Shown one piece after another: positions 46,551-57,571 of a DNA stretch of 64,000 nucleotides. The stretch's first letter is position 1. Each line of letters starts with the position of its first letter. The notes under the pieces were generated by a model, which was given only the letters and a program-made list of their open reading frames with translations, had not been told where the DNA came from and did not search any database. The position numbers were made by a program, and so were the translations under genes. Origin of the DNA: Ustulina deusta (lineage: Eukaryota > Ascomycota > Sordariomycetes > Xylariales > Xylariaceae); contig JAJNNX010000001.1 of the NCBI GenBank assembly GCA_023159155.1, forward strand, positions 2,294,001 through 2,358,000. The letters run 5' to 3'.

Positions 46551-47871
46551 ATGGCGAGCTCAACAGACCAGGCTCTGCAGGTCATTCATCAATCATACAA
46601 AGACATTGTAAATTAAATGTCCTTGATACGTCTTCGTTGCAGTACTGATGCGCCATCCTACAGCTGATCCAAGCGGGAAAGCACTTTCGAGTGATGGCCA
46701 AAGATGGGCCAGGAGCTCTTGTTGGCACTCAGAGCGGAATCCGGGCTAAGACGAGCGACGCGCTGACCCAATATCACCTTGCTCTGAACGAGATCGAGAG
46801 TGAAATTGTGCGTGCAACATCACACGATACTTGCCGTCCGCTTTGGCTGATATCGTGGCTAACTCCTCACAGATTCGGGCAAAATCTGTCCTACTCAGGG
46901 ATCTGGAGAACTTACATGCGGCCCGGGCTCCGGCTCCGGCTCCGGCTCCCGTGGCCGTTCCCGTTCCCATTCCCATTCCCACTCCGCAGCCCGTGGCACC
47001 ACCAGCTCCAATGATGGAACTCCCCTCTTCTGCCGCGCATTCGCGCAACTTAAATACCACTGCTGCTGCCGCTGCTTCGTATCTTCCAAGCAAGGAGACG
47101 AAGACGGTTGCACCTTTTCCGGACATGGGTATGGGCATGTCTTCTGATGTGGTCGATCTGACTGTTGCGGAGAAGAAGCCTTCTCCACGGGTTCAAGCCG
47201 GTTCCGTCAAGCCAGTAGCTCGCTCGGCTCCGCCCACAAATGTGAAGCCCTCGCCCAAACCAGTCCACAAGCCCACGCCACCCGCCAAAGTGACTCCTGT
47301 CCCTCCGCCACAGATCCCACGCCTACAAGCAATGCAGTCCTCGAATGCCTCAACCCAGCCAAAATCTCAACCGGCCCCCCAGCCCCCCAAACCTGCTCAG
47401 CCTGCTCAGCCTGTGCAACAGGCCCCAGCTGCTAAGACAGTTCAGGACAGTGCTATGGATAGTACGCTGGGTCTTCCATCCACAGGGGCCAATGCCGGGA
47501 TTGGTACTGGTACCGGGAACGGCGAACTAAACTTCACACATATGGAGTTTTCACTTGCCCCTCCGCCTAGCGAACCTCAGGGCGCTCCTCCTGCTCCAAT
47601 GCCCGAATTCGACCTCGCAACTTTTGCACCCCAGAGTGGAAATAACAATGCCACCACGAGTAACACAGCCGGCAACAACCCCACGCAGCCGCCGAACGCT
47701 AGTTCAAACATGGACGATCTATTTGACCTTGGCGACACGAACGGGGGTGGCGACAACATGTTCGACTTAGGGGGTGGTGAAGTCAATGATAGTACATTTG
47801 ACGACTTAATGTTCTTTGGAAACAACGACTCGGATATGGCTCAATTTGACGACGCGTACTTTGGCATATAA
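46551..47871 (+). CDS. Probable Mediator complex subunit 2 (fungal Med2-like)
   Basis: Three exons: 46551-46607, 46664-46807 and 46873-47871, with GT-AG introns of 56 and 65 bp, both phase 0, giving 399 residues. The first 80 residues form an amphipathic helical region: MASSTDQALQVIHQSYKDI, LIQAGKHFRVMAKDG, LTQYHLALNEIESEI and IRAKSVLLRDLENL. This resembles the conserved N-terminal domain of fungal Med2-type tail-module subunits. A long disordered part follows, with an Ala-Pro/Val-Pro/Ile-Pro dipeptide run, VVDLTV (a possible SUMO-interacting motif) and a Pro/Gln-rich stretch. The C-terminus is acidic and aromatic: MDDLFDLGD, MFDLGGG, TFDDLMFFG, FDDAYFGI, like an activator-interacting tail. 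The very short first exon would be missed by simple gene finding. The assignment rests on remembered family layout, so treat it as probable. Confidence 0.65.
46919..46985 (+). repeat. In-frame hexanucleotide repeats coding for Xaa-Pro dipeptides
   Basis: Runs of GGCTCC followed by CGTTCC/CATTCC hexamers inside the Mediator-like gene encode APAPAPAP then VPVPIPIP. Length variation here would stay in frame. Confidence 0.8.
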
Positions 47872-49623
47872 GCCAGTTTTCACCGACGACATTGTCAATG
47901 TCCCTAGGTTTAACAGCCGTCTTGTACGAAAGTTTCTAGTCGATTCTGGTGTTTTGCTGCCTTATCAATCAGATTGGTTTGTTCTCTCTTCTTGGCTTTC
48001 CGGCCGATGTATTTGTCTAGGTCCGACTCCGAGGCCAGCCAGCAAATATTTACAGGCGAGCTTCTCCCGACTAAACAGAAACTAACGAAAATATTAGAGG
48101 ATGGGCAGCTTAGACACGGAGTTCAGGGGCCGGTTTGTAATCGTCCTTCGATACAGGATATTAATATAAGATACCTTCACAACACATTTTTTTCCCGGGA
48201 CAAAAAGAGGAGCTCTACTATTACAAAGAAGTGCTTCGTACTGAGAATTTGATCTTTTAAGCCCAAATGAAGATAATACCATCCCTTTCTCCAGGGCCGG
48301 CGTCGACTTATAACTCCCGCAGTTCCACTAGCAGTCTCGGAGTGACCAACCTAGAGGGGTTATAGAGCCATAAGAAGTAATGCCTCAGCTAGAGAGTCTA
48401 CCTCGTCGACCTTGGTTCCCATCCTGTGGCACCCTATGATTGGGATATCTTAGGGCTATATGCTGCCTACTTAGCGCCTACTATCCCATCTGCTGCCTCG
48501 TTTCGCCCGGTTAGGGGCTTGGAAACTATAGTATGGGATCAGGCAAAAGAAGACTTACGTGCAGCAATGAGACATTACGTGGACTGAAACTTAACGATCG
48601 TAGACATGATGCTTTAGGACGCGGCCCCTTTTTAAAGATGAAGTCTAATGTAACCAAACCCCCAAGGTCATCACTAAACCACGATATATGCAAGAACCCC
48701 ATTCAGAAATGCGCCACAGCCCGCCGTAACGGGTTGCTGTCGGTTGAGATTCGCTGACCAGTCGCACCGAGTTTGAGTTTACCTTAAACAAACCCTCATG
48801 GAACCGTTGCCCCGGTGAGCGACAAGCGTCGCCCAGCTGAGTGAATGCCTAAGTAGATCCAGTGGCCTGTCCCTATGCCAAAATAGCCTCCCTTCTCATC
48901 ATCGCACTTAATGACTGCTGTTGTCGATATATATGAGCGTAGACGGGAGAGGGAGTTATCATCAACTCTCCGGTTCGTTCCCAACGAAATAGGTGAGATC
49001 TTGTCAAGTAAATCAGTCCCCCCAAAACATGGAAGAACCGCTGGTGGGTAGCAAGTGGGACAGGCCACATATTATACACGCGGAAGATCCGTTATAGTTT
49101 GTTTCAGTCCGAAAGGCCAATACAAACTCTCATTCATCCCCGTCACTTGCCCGGCCCGAAGGTTTCTTCTAGTTTGTTTTGTTTTCTATAAATACACTGA
49201 CATATACTTTATATCTTTCCGACTGCGACTCATACACGTAAGCAAAACCCAAAAAGAGGGACTCAGCTTGTAGTCATGAAGTATAAATCGTCCTCCCCGT
49301 CACTCCCATTGGCTGGATGTTCTTCTCATCCCCAATGATCCCGTCGCTCTATCGACTGCGTTTAGGTTTCGACGATTACCTACTCATCGTAAGGCCTCTA
49401 GAACATTCTTTGAGTACATACTTGAGGATTTTTAAGATTCACGGACTCTGGGGCTCACTCCGTAGTCTGCGCCCTCCTGGGTATAAACATGTGCCCCCTC
49501 TTCTCAGAATTCTCTCTTCCTCTCCCTTCCTCCATCTCTTTTACAACTTTTTTCCCCCCCACTTTGCAGCTCTCACATACGGGTAGTATCACAACATCAC
49601 CCTCCCCTCCCCTCCCCTCCCTA

Positions 49624-49796
49624 CTCACCTCCTCCTAGACATGAGGATAAACTGTCATCTGCATCTTTACTGAATCTCTTTTGCTATTTGTTGTTATTTA
49701 TTGCTATTAATCTTCTGCATCTTTTGCTATCTTTGCCCCCTCTCCCTCCTAGATACGAGGCTAAACTGTCCCTCCTAGACATGAGGATAAACTGTC
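49624..49796 (+). repeat. Interspersed triplicate of CTCCTAGACATGAGGATAAA
   Basis: Three copies of the phrase ending in ACTGTC: at about 49,632, 49,747 and 49,771. The last two are directly adjacent; the middle one reads GATACGAGGCT. They are separated by pyrimidine-rich sequence. Confidence 0.85.
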
Positions 49797-50207
49797 TCCC
49801 CCCCTCCCCCCTTCTCTCTTTTCCCCCTTTTCCTCGTGCTGTTTTTTGTTGTCTTTTCTATTTTTGCTTTATTTACTGTTATTTCTATTAATTTTTGCCT
49901 TTTTTTTCCGGAGGTTTTTTATTATGTTTTTTTTCTATCATGTTTTGCCTCCTGCTTTTCTTTCTGCTGTTGTTTTCCTTATCCTTTTCTGAATTTTGCT
50001 CTTGGCTATTGCTATTCTGTTATTGTTTTTCTTTTGTTTTTCCTACTTTTTTCATTGTTATCTGCTGGTTTTCTTATTGTTTCTATTGTTGTTTATTACT
50101 TTCCACTGTTATTTACTGTTATGTTTCTGTTGCATTTTGCTATATTTCGCCATCCTTTGCTTTTTTGTGCGTCATTTCATGCTTTCCAATTTATTGTCGC
50201 TTTCATC

Positions 50208-50404
50208 CCTTGCCATTTATTACCATCTATTACCATCTACTATCATCTACTGTCATCTATTGCCATCTATTACCATCTGTTGCCATCTCTCACCATCTAT
50301 TGCCATCTATAACCATCTCTCGCCATCTATTAATACCATTTATTACCACCTACTGCCATATATTGCCATCTCTCGCCATCTCTCGCCATCTCTTGCCATT
50401 TATG
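50208..50404 (+). repeat. 10-bp tandem repeat, CCATCTATTG type
   Basis: About nineteen near-perfect copies of a decamer, consensus CCATCTATTR (variants CTCTCG, CTACTG), keeping exact 10-bp register for most of 200 bp. Short phase breaks occur near 50,330-50,340 (ATTAATACC). Confidence 0.9.
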
Positions 50405-51016
50405 GGTGACAAAATCGGACTTGCAGCCTCCCCGTGGCGTCACCTGGAAAGCCTGTTAAACAGGACTAATGCAAGCCGTCAGATAGATTTCCATAGATAC
50501 TCGAGAAGCGGGTGCTCCGCACATTGCAGCATGCACTATGACATCCATCATCTCTGTCGGGGAGGTGGGAACCCTTCTTGACTCTGGACCCCTGGAGGGA
50601 GACTTGTAGTCAATAGTCCAGTAGAATATCTCTTAATCCCCCCCCGGCTAGGAATTAGGTATTTAGATATCGCTCTACCGTGACACTAAAAGCTGCATGA
50701 CGTGTACGTTAACTGAATGTCGTTGTCGTCCTAGTCGTTAAATTCCACTACGCCCTATTTCTTCCGTCTCTTCCATTTCTCCCGTTCTACTCATTTACCA
50801 TCGCCTTCTTTGCAATGGGGGCCATTTACTACAAAATTATGGAAGCCTTCGGGATGGCTCGCACCGCTTAAGAGACCGAATAATATATGCCCAAATTGCC
50901 CGTAATTCGTAGGTTGCAGGCTATTGGTTGTACCAATGCAATTCGAAATAGGCAACTTATCGCGCAACTATCCTTTTCATGATGATAAATGCTGCCTCTC
51001 CGAACCCACAGTCCCC

Positions 51017-51534
51017 CTAATCAATAGAAACCACTAATAGCTTGTCAGGCTCGAGACTAGTTGTTTGCCTGCCGTATTCACGGAGCTCCCTAGCATGCAG
51101 TTTCCCAATCATCTCAGCGCCGATATCCTCAGTCGCGCCCTCGCTCGGCGTCTTGCGCCCCCTATTAGTAGTGAAGTTGCTTGCTGGATAACCGGGCGCG
51201 ACGAAGACGACGTGGATCTGGCCGTTCACACCGGCCGAGTTAATCAGGATGTCGAGGTGGCCGAATTCGTTCTCCACGGTAATTTTTTTTTTCGCTGCTG
51301 TGATGCTTGCATCGCCGGTCACGTCGATCGCCAATGGCGTGAGCGCCTCAGTATCCACGTTAGGATTCTCGGATTTGAGTTGGTCGATCGTCTCCATACC
51401 TTTCGCAGGCGACCGACAGGCCAAGATAATGTGATATTTGCCAGAGTCGGCCAGAATCTTCGAGGTGGCCTACTCAAGGCCCTGGTTGGCGCCCGAAATA
51501 CGAAACCGGTGGCTTGTTGTGAGAAGAAGGCATT
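51017..51534 (-). pseudogene. Short-chain dehydrogenase/reductase relic
   Basis: On the minus strand an SDR-like sequence begins near ATG 51534. The cofactor-binding segment GANQGLE appears in another frame and is followed by a TAG (51472-51470), then ATSKILADSGKYHIILACR. Downstream SPAKGMETIDQLKSENP, LAIDVTGDASI and FGHLDILINSAGVNG are readable. The sequence then jumps straight to IHVVFVAPGYPASNF and GRKTPSEGA, which in family members lie about 100 residues later. The catalytic Ser and Tyr-x-x-x-Lys region is therefore deleted. Frameshift, nonsense codon and internal deletion together mean a dead NAD(P)-dependent oxidoreductase. TAG could come from CAG by one C-to-T change. No close intact copy lies in this window. 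Confidence 0.78.
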
Positions 51535-52486
51535 GCGAGTGAGCCAGGGGTCAACCAATCAATTCTCCCGGTGGAATACAAGAAAACATCTTTTCTACAA
51601 AACGTAGTTATAGATACGGCAAATCATTTTGTCCTTGAGCTTACCTCTCTAATTACCATACAACTATATCATAGGGAGAAAAGGCCCGGGGTCGGCCAAG
51701 TTATCGGGTTACTATTTATGGAAATTGATATTTCCTAACTCCTTAGCTCTAGTTTCTGCCGGGTCTCTCTCACACTCATGCCGCGTTGCTTATTGTCGTG
51801 ACTGCCGGAGCGCAAGAGACTGTTTTGTATATTGTTGGCAGAGACCACTCAGTGCAGCTCCAGGCTTCGCGCAATACAATACACTCGGCCCGATACTCAC
51901 AGTATACTTGTCCGACTCTGGAGACCTTAGGAGCTGACACAGCCGCCCGGTCGGCGATATTCGGACCTTAAGAGTTAAAGACCGTCGTTGGGATCCACGC
52001 GATCGCGATTGCTTCCCGTATGCCCGAGGCAAAAAAATTATTATTGATCACGCAGCGCAAAGAACATCAACAAATCATCTCTAAATAACACCCTCAGTTT
52101 ACTCGCAAGGACTCTCGTGGAGGGTAAGCCGTGGATTATGCTAACTTTGTGGTTCGGGGCAGGGACATCTCCCAAGTTCAAGTATTATCAACGTAGAGCA
52201 TTGAGTAGAAGTATATAGCTTATCATACTTGGACAAGCTAGAGTGACATCAAAAATGATAATGAGACATTGAATAAACAATAAGAGGGGTATCTTTGGCA
52301 CCTCAATGTATCATAACCCCACCACGTGATAGAAACTCGAAGCTGTCCCATCACATGTACACATCATACTATGGATCACATTATATAAGCAACCCATATA
52401 TGCTTAGGCCACATTACTATTTCCCGGGTTGCCATATCCACGACAGGAAGACAGAAAAGAAAAAAACCTCATCTACGTCAAGTTAT
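51535..52486. other. Intergenic region
   Basis: No supported gene or clear repeat. Frames of 60-80 codons overlap on both strands and lack family resemblance. The right end is the 3' flank of the GH5 gene. Confidence 0.55.
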
Positions 52487-53826
52487 CTAAGGGCCTTGCG
52501 TGACCTGGAACATAGGCTCGAGTAGCGACGGTAGATCCTGGTTCCTCAAGCCTACCCAGTCGTGGTCCATGACGCCGTATCCCTCGTCGTGATCCATGAC
52601 GCCCTCACGCACATAGTAGGAGCCCATGAGCGACCAGATCGACCACTCCGAATCGTTGCTGAGGACATATTCCCTCAGACACTGGAAATACTTGTTGTCG
52701 GCGTCGGAAAGACCCATGTTTGTCCCACCGGTCATGCCGAAACCGAACTCGGAGAGGATTAGGGGTGAGGTGTAGCTCTGACCCTGCTCTAGGACGAAGC
52801 CGTTGAAGAGCCCATATGTCTGTTTCAACAAGTCACAGCTCCCCTTGGCGAGCGCGTAGGTCACGGTGAATTCGTATGCGTGCCATTCCCAAACGTGCTT
52901 GCCCGCCCACTCACTCCAATCGATGTTGCCCTGAGTGCGGATATGCGTCAGGTCGGTCGTCGACTGCGTGCCGCCCATGAGTATGAGCACGCCTGGGTTA
53001 GCCGTGTGGACGCGCTTTGCCGCTTGGCCGAGGAAGTTGTACCAGTCCGCTCGTGCGTTGAACGTGCCTTGGAAGAGAAACTCGCGGATCTCGTTGCGAA
53101 GCCCCATCCCGATCACGCCGGGTTGCGAATTCGCCCATGTCGCCATAGATTCGACGCCTTTAAGCCAGTTGTCGGTGTTGAAGAAGCGACTATTTGCGGC
53201 GTTATAGCCGGCTCCCTGATCCCACCACCCATTCCCATCGGTAAGATCACCTAGTACCATTTAGTTTCGCCACAGTTGTACCAGTTCAAATAAACCAGAT
53301 GGGCAAGGGTGAGTCTCGGAAGATTCACGGGGCTAGAGTACTTACAGCACCAGCTTGCCTTGCTGACATGGTTATCTAGGATGGTCATAACACCCCTATT
53401 CCAGAGTGCAGCGATGACAGCCGCATAGGCATCTCGAGTCGTGCCAGTAGCAGCGAATGAATTCTTCTCGACGATCTGCGCGTACATGCTGTTCATGGCG
53501 CTGACATCCACGCTGGCAGCCGTTGCCGCGTTAGTGAAAGACTGGGAAAGAGGAACGTCGGGATTCAAGGCGTGATCGATCGAATACGTGAGGCGCACGC
53601 AGTTGAACCCTTGTGCAGCCACGAAGTCGGCGATAGAGTCAACCGGCTGCTTGTTCAGGCCCTCAGGGGTGTTGGCCTCGAGGTGGCCCGCCCAGTTGAC
53701 ACACCGAAGCTTTACACGGTTGCCATCAGCGTCAAGAATCCATCGCGAGGATGTCTTGAGTGGGAGGTTGACTCCCAATGCCGGCAAAGCGGCGCCTAAG
53801 ATCGCCACAGCAAAGGCGAACTTCAT
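52487..53826 (-). CDS. Secreted glycoside hydrolase family 5 protein
   Basis: Two exons, 53826-53346 and 53250-52487, with a 95-bp GT-AG intron that rejoins a Cys codon (ASWCC then DLTDGNGWWDQ); 414 residues. The N-terminus MKFAFAVAILGAALPALG is a typical signal peptide, so the enzyme should be secreted. GH5 landmarks: NCVRLTYSID, ILDNHVSKASWCC, GLRNE with acid/base Glu214, HVWEWHAY with His284, and ILSEFGFG with nucleophile Glu328. GH5 enzymes are retaining beta-glycosidases acting on cellulose, mannan or other beta-glucans; I cannot name the subfamily or substrate. No carbohydrate-binding module is visible. Near the C-terminus GVMDHDEGYGVMDHDW contains a duplicated VMDHD, which lengthens a loop. 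The gene stands alone with more than 2 kb upstream. Confidence 0.92.
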
Positions 53827-56237
53827 AGTGGGTGGTATGTGATAGACTAGGTAGGTAATAAAATGATCCTGCTATTACCATAACGCTCAAGTCGACTAAA
53901 AGAGCGGGCTAGACTAGAACTGACTCGTGGGGCAAATACATTAAGAGAGTGTGTGTTATCATGGGAAAATCCAAAATCTCAACTCAGGCAGCACAGACAT
54001 TAAATAGCCCTTTGGTGGGAGCTCACTCGTAGTATTCATGAGGATAGGGGTAGGCCCGGTAGCTGGTCAAGTGCGGGAATGAAGACCCGGACCTCGGAGC
54101 AGCGACCAACCCACGACCAAAACGAAACCGAGTAAATGGACGAGAGAGGTGGCTGGGGTGTCTGATACAGCAGGTGATCGAGTTCAGCTGGATGGACTAC
54201 GAGACTAGCTAAGACAGCAGCAGCGAGAGTAATACCTAATACCAAAGATGGTGTCGCATCCTATAAGGAGAAGCCTCACATATAAGGACCTGATGCCGTG
54301 ATGCAAGTCTATGTGCAAGATGCCCGAGACAGAGACGGCACGCGCCGGGAAGCATGCGCACCCGCCATCTTTTGCCAACACACCAACATGTTCATGGCTA
54401 CTCTCTAAACTCACCGGCGAATCCTAGCCCAAGGAACCGCAGCCCAAAGCAAAAGAAAAGAATATGGAATTTGGCCGACACCAAGACCTGCCATGTGCGG
54501 AAAGGGGGTCCCTTGCCACACTAGAAAGGAGAGGGCAATATCTCCAGACGCGTGCAAGGGATCTAGTAAGTAGGCCACTTGACCCATCTACCTACTGCTC
54601 TCCCTTCTACGTCGCCCAATGATAGTAGATAGAGAAGAGGACGTGGTGACACGCTCGGCAGGTCATTCGGGCGCGGTGTTGGTTTTCTGTGCGCATGAGG
54701 CAGGTCGTTCTCCAACTCCAACGCAATGCGGGGAGCGCCATGCAATGCCGACCCGCGTAATTTGTACCTGACATGCCGGGATCATCTGCATGAAGGTGGC
54801 CTTTGCTTGTACCAAGAGAGAAGGAGATGGGCAAGAAAACAAACCCAAAAAAAATCAAAAATCAAACAAAACAAGAATTCCAGGAAACGTTGAATAACAA
54901 GGAATCCCTGCCCGGAGATGAATAGATTGTTGGTGGTGTGCAAGCCTTAAGCCGTCGAGTCTTCTATGCAGAAGACCATGTACAGGAGGAGAAGATCACA
55001 GATCTAGATAGGTCGTCGACCAGGACCTGGCTTGTCTATTATTCTTGGCGATCTCTACTTGCAGCTTCCGCTCTTCGTGGACGAGGGTTGTCGACGTGCG
55101 ATTGGGCGATCTATTGATCGCGATAGGCGAATGAGGGCACTCAGCAGTCTTCCGGTTGTGGACACGATAACATCTTGACGCGCAGACACAAAACAAAACC
55201 CCTCGAAGACACGAGCTGACGGGGGCGAGAATGAGTTGATCATCCCTATGGTAGCTGGTCGACGGCGACCAAAAGGATGATCGGTTGCTTGCTGCCCATG
55301 ACCGCGCTGGCGCTCCTGATTGGAGCAGCATCCTTACTGATTCGGGATGTTGTAATTAGAGTTGCATAGTAACGTCAATAATGTGCCAGGATCACCGGGC
55401 ACAGACCACCTAGCCGGAAGCCCTCCTCTCAACGCCGATAGGTCTGTTTGACGTCATCGGTTGATGCGATTGGACTGTTGTCGTCTCCTAGGGCCAGGGG
55501 ACTCGGCATTTATTTCCAATACATAAGTAGAAGAAAATACTGGGGAAACGATAGAGAGAAAAGAGGAAGATAGAAAAGTCTTGTTAGACGCTTTAATTGG
55601 CCCACAACTATCTTCTCATTCCTCTCGACCCCTTATTTTTGTATATTCACATGGGATGAGTAATCACAATATACTGAACGACTGCTTTCCGTCAGCTATC
55701 CGAATTCCATGTCGTAGATAGCCAACTGAGGAACCTTGTTTGTGCTAGCGTACTTTTCAAGACAATGAGACTCACACGGCCTGTCAGAATTATCTCCACC
55801 AATAAATCACATAAGAAGCGACTGGTGACTAGGCAGGTCTTAGGTGTTTACAGGTAAGTAACTGACACCGCCTAATGGTCATTCGCAGAGACAGCTTTTG
55901 GTTCGAACAACACGGGACATGATATACAACTAGACATACGAATCGTTTCGTGGAGAGAAGCCCGTGACATTGATTATTAGAGCATATGGAATTGGTATTA
56001 TATTTCGTCATGATCGTACCGCGAAGCAACTTTAGAAATAAGATGCCCCCGTTTCGTAATAGTGAGCTGTCAACAGTTGCATCACCCTGGATGTATTATG
56101 AACACGGCAACTATTATTCGCCGTCGGCGATGAGTGCCATTATGACATGTGCCAAATATCCCAGCCTGGTTGATCCGATCTCGAGGAGAACCATCATGCT
56201 GGAATGAAACTGCAGACTTGAGACATGCCTGCATGAA
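53827..56237. other. Intergenic region
   Basis: About 2.4 kb between the GH5 start and the 3' end of the PH-domain gene; the first part is the GH5 promoter. Frames up to 111 codons (such as 54,996-55,331) overlap on both strands and lack family resemblance. No repeat array was seen. Confidence 0.55.
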
Positions 56238-57571
56238 TTAGGGAGCTGCAACAACCCTTTGACCAGACACGGACACGCGAGCCTCTAACTCTTTCCTCTT
56301 GGCTAAGAGGCTCTTAAATGTACCGAGACAATGGACCAAGGATTCTTCGTCATGGGCGCAGAACCGATAGCTTTTCTCGTCCGTGATGATCTGCATGCAG
56401 TGCACCTTCGTTTTGCTGACAGGATCAATATCCACCACATTAACGATCGACGCTAACGCCAAGATGAACGAAGCCGTGTATTCTGATTCATCTTTGTAAA
56501 GAATCAGATTCCTCGGCCGGAGGACAGCCCAGCAATTCTTCCATTGCCTCATGCCGCGCTTCCCTTTGAGAAACCAAAGCCAACCTTGCCAAACGACTCG
56601 ATCAGGGTCTCGTTCCACGTTGAGTCCACTCATCTGACTGGCGTTCTGGCCCCCCATGACCGATCGTTTGGGGCGTGAGCCAGACTGCGCACCAGAAGCA
56701 GAAGTTGATGGTATGGTAAAGCTCTCGATCGAAGCCCCATGTCCTCTCTGGCCCTCCACGTCAGAAAGGTCAGATTGCGAGGCTACCTCATTTGCAGACA
56801 GTCCAGAGTAGTCATTATGGGACAGGCGTCTTCCCCCAGAGCGTACCGATTTCGATGCAGGTCGGTCAGTAGGCTCGGGTGAACTTGATATGAACTGCTC
56901 GTGATCGGGCAGAGGCGGGTCGTGGGTCCCATCTGTACTCTTCAACATTGATGCCGGTGCCAAGGATTGACGGCGGATGATGGGGCTTGCTAGGAACATT
57001 TCCTCCTCCTCCTCTTCAATTCTGGCGTCCTGTCTTATGAGATCGATCCACTCTTGCGCATCCTTGGCGGTTGGTGCCTCAAAGTGATAATTTCTCGCCG
57101 GAGAAAAGAGTCCAAAGAGATGATCTCTCTTCTGTTTCGGGTCTTTCAGAGGTACCACCGCGGATAAATCAGATAGATACAGCTTATGTCGAAGTTTGCT
57201 TTCCTTGTCGGATTTGTAAACGGATAGCGCATTCGGCCGTAGGACGAGATAGACAGTCTTCCAGACCTGTAGACGGGCGTCAAAGATTAGCACTCAGTTC
57301 AGCCGTGACGAGCTCACCTGGTTTCCTAGCGTACCTTTGTTTTTTGGGTTCGTTTTTGAACATATCCTGACTTGAGGACACGGTCGAACTCAAAGCTTCC
57401 ATTTTGATTCACGGGGCTCGCCATCGACCAGGTCAGTTGATTTCGAAGCCGATTCACTGCGCTGTTTATGGGCGACGTTATCGATGTGGTAGGGATGGTA
57501 AGGGTTGTTCGGTAGCCTGGCAACGCTGTGCTGGTCGTTTGTGGAAGACACCGAGTGGCTGTCTCCGTCAT
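56238..57571 (-). CDS. Protein with two pleckstrin-homology domains
   Basis: Two exons, 57571-57335 and 57266-56238, with a 68-bp GT-AG intron in phase 0 inside the first PH domain; 421 residues. The N-terminal 60 residues are Thr/Ser/Pro-rich. PH1 (about 63-165) has VLKSGYVQKRTQK, VWKTVYLVLRPNALSVYK and ends with AQEWIDLIRQDA. A linker of about 135 residues contains an EEEEEE run, many Ser/Arg sites and RRLS-type phosphorylation-like motifs. PH2 (about 300-400) has WQGWLWFLKGK, WKNCWAVLRPRNLILYKD and KSYRFCAHDEESLVHCL. Both domains keep the invariant late Trp or its equivalent imperfectly (PH2 ends LVHCLGTFKSLL). Such proteins bind phosphoinositides or partner proteins at membranes; the specific role is unknown. 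The start context CCACCATGA is good. Confidence 0.9.

Larger units (their letters stand above)
47872..51016. other. Intergenic region with pyrimidine-rich tracts and tandem repeats
   Basis: No supported gene. The part 49,500-50,200 is strongly pyrimidine-rich on the plus strand, so long open frames there read as Phe/Leu/Ser-rich pseudo-membrane proteins; I reject them. It holds a 26-bp triplicated phrase (49,624-49,796) and the decamer array at 50,208-50,404. Confidence 0.6.

Noticed and set aside
29475..50404. Tandem arrays as possible CRISPR
   Set aside because: The repeats are short head-to-tail units without unique spacers, in a eukaryotic genome.
49836..50581. Frames of 137-228 codons that look like multi-pass membrane proteins
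   Set aside because: The Phe/Leu/Ser/Cys content comes from a pyrimidine-rich tract and the decamer array; three frames are open at once, which is a composition effect.
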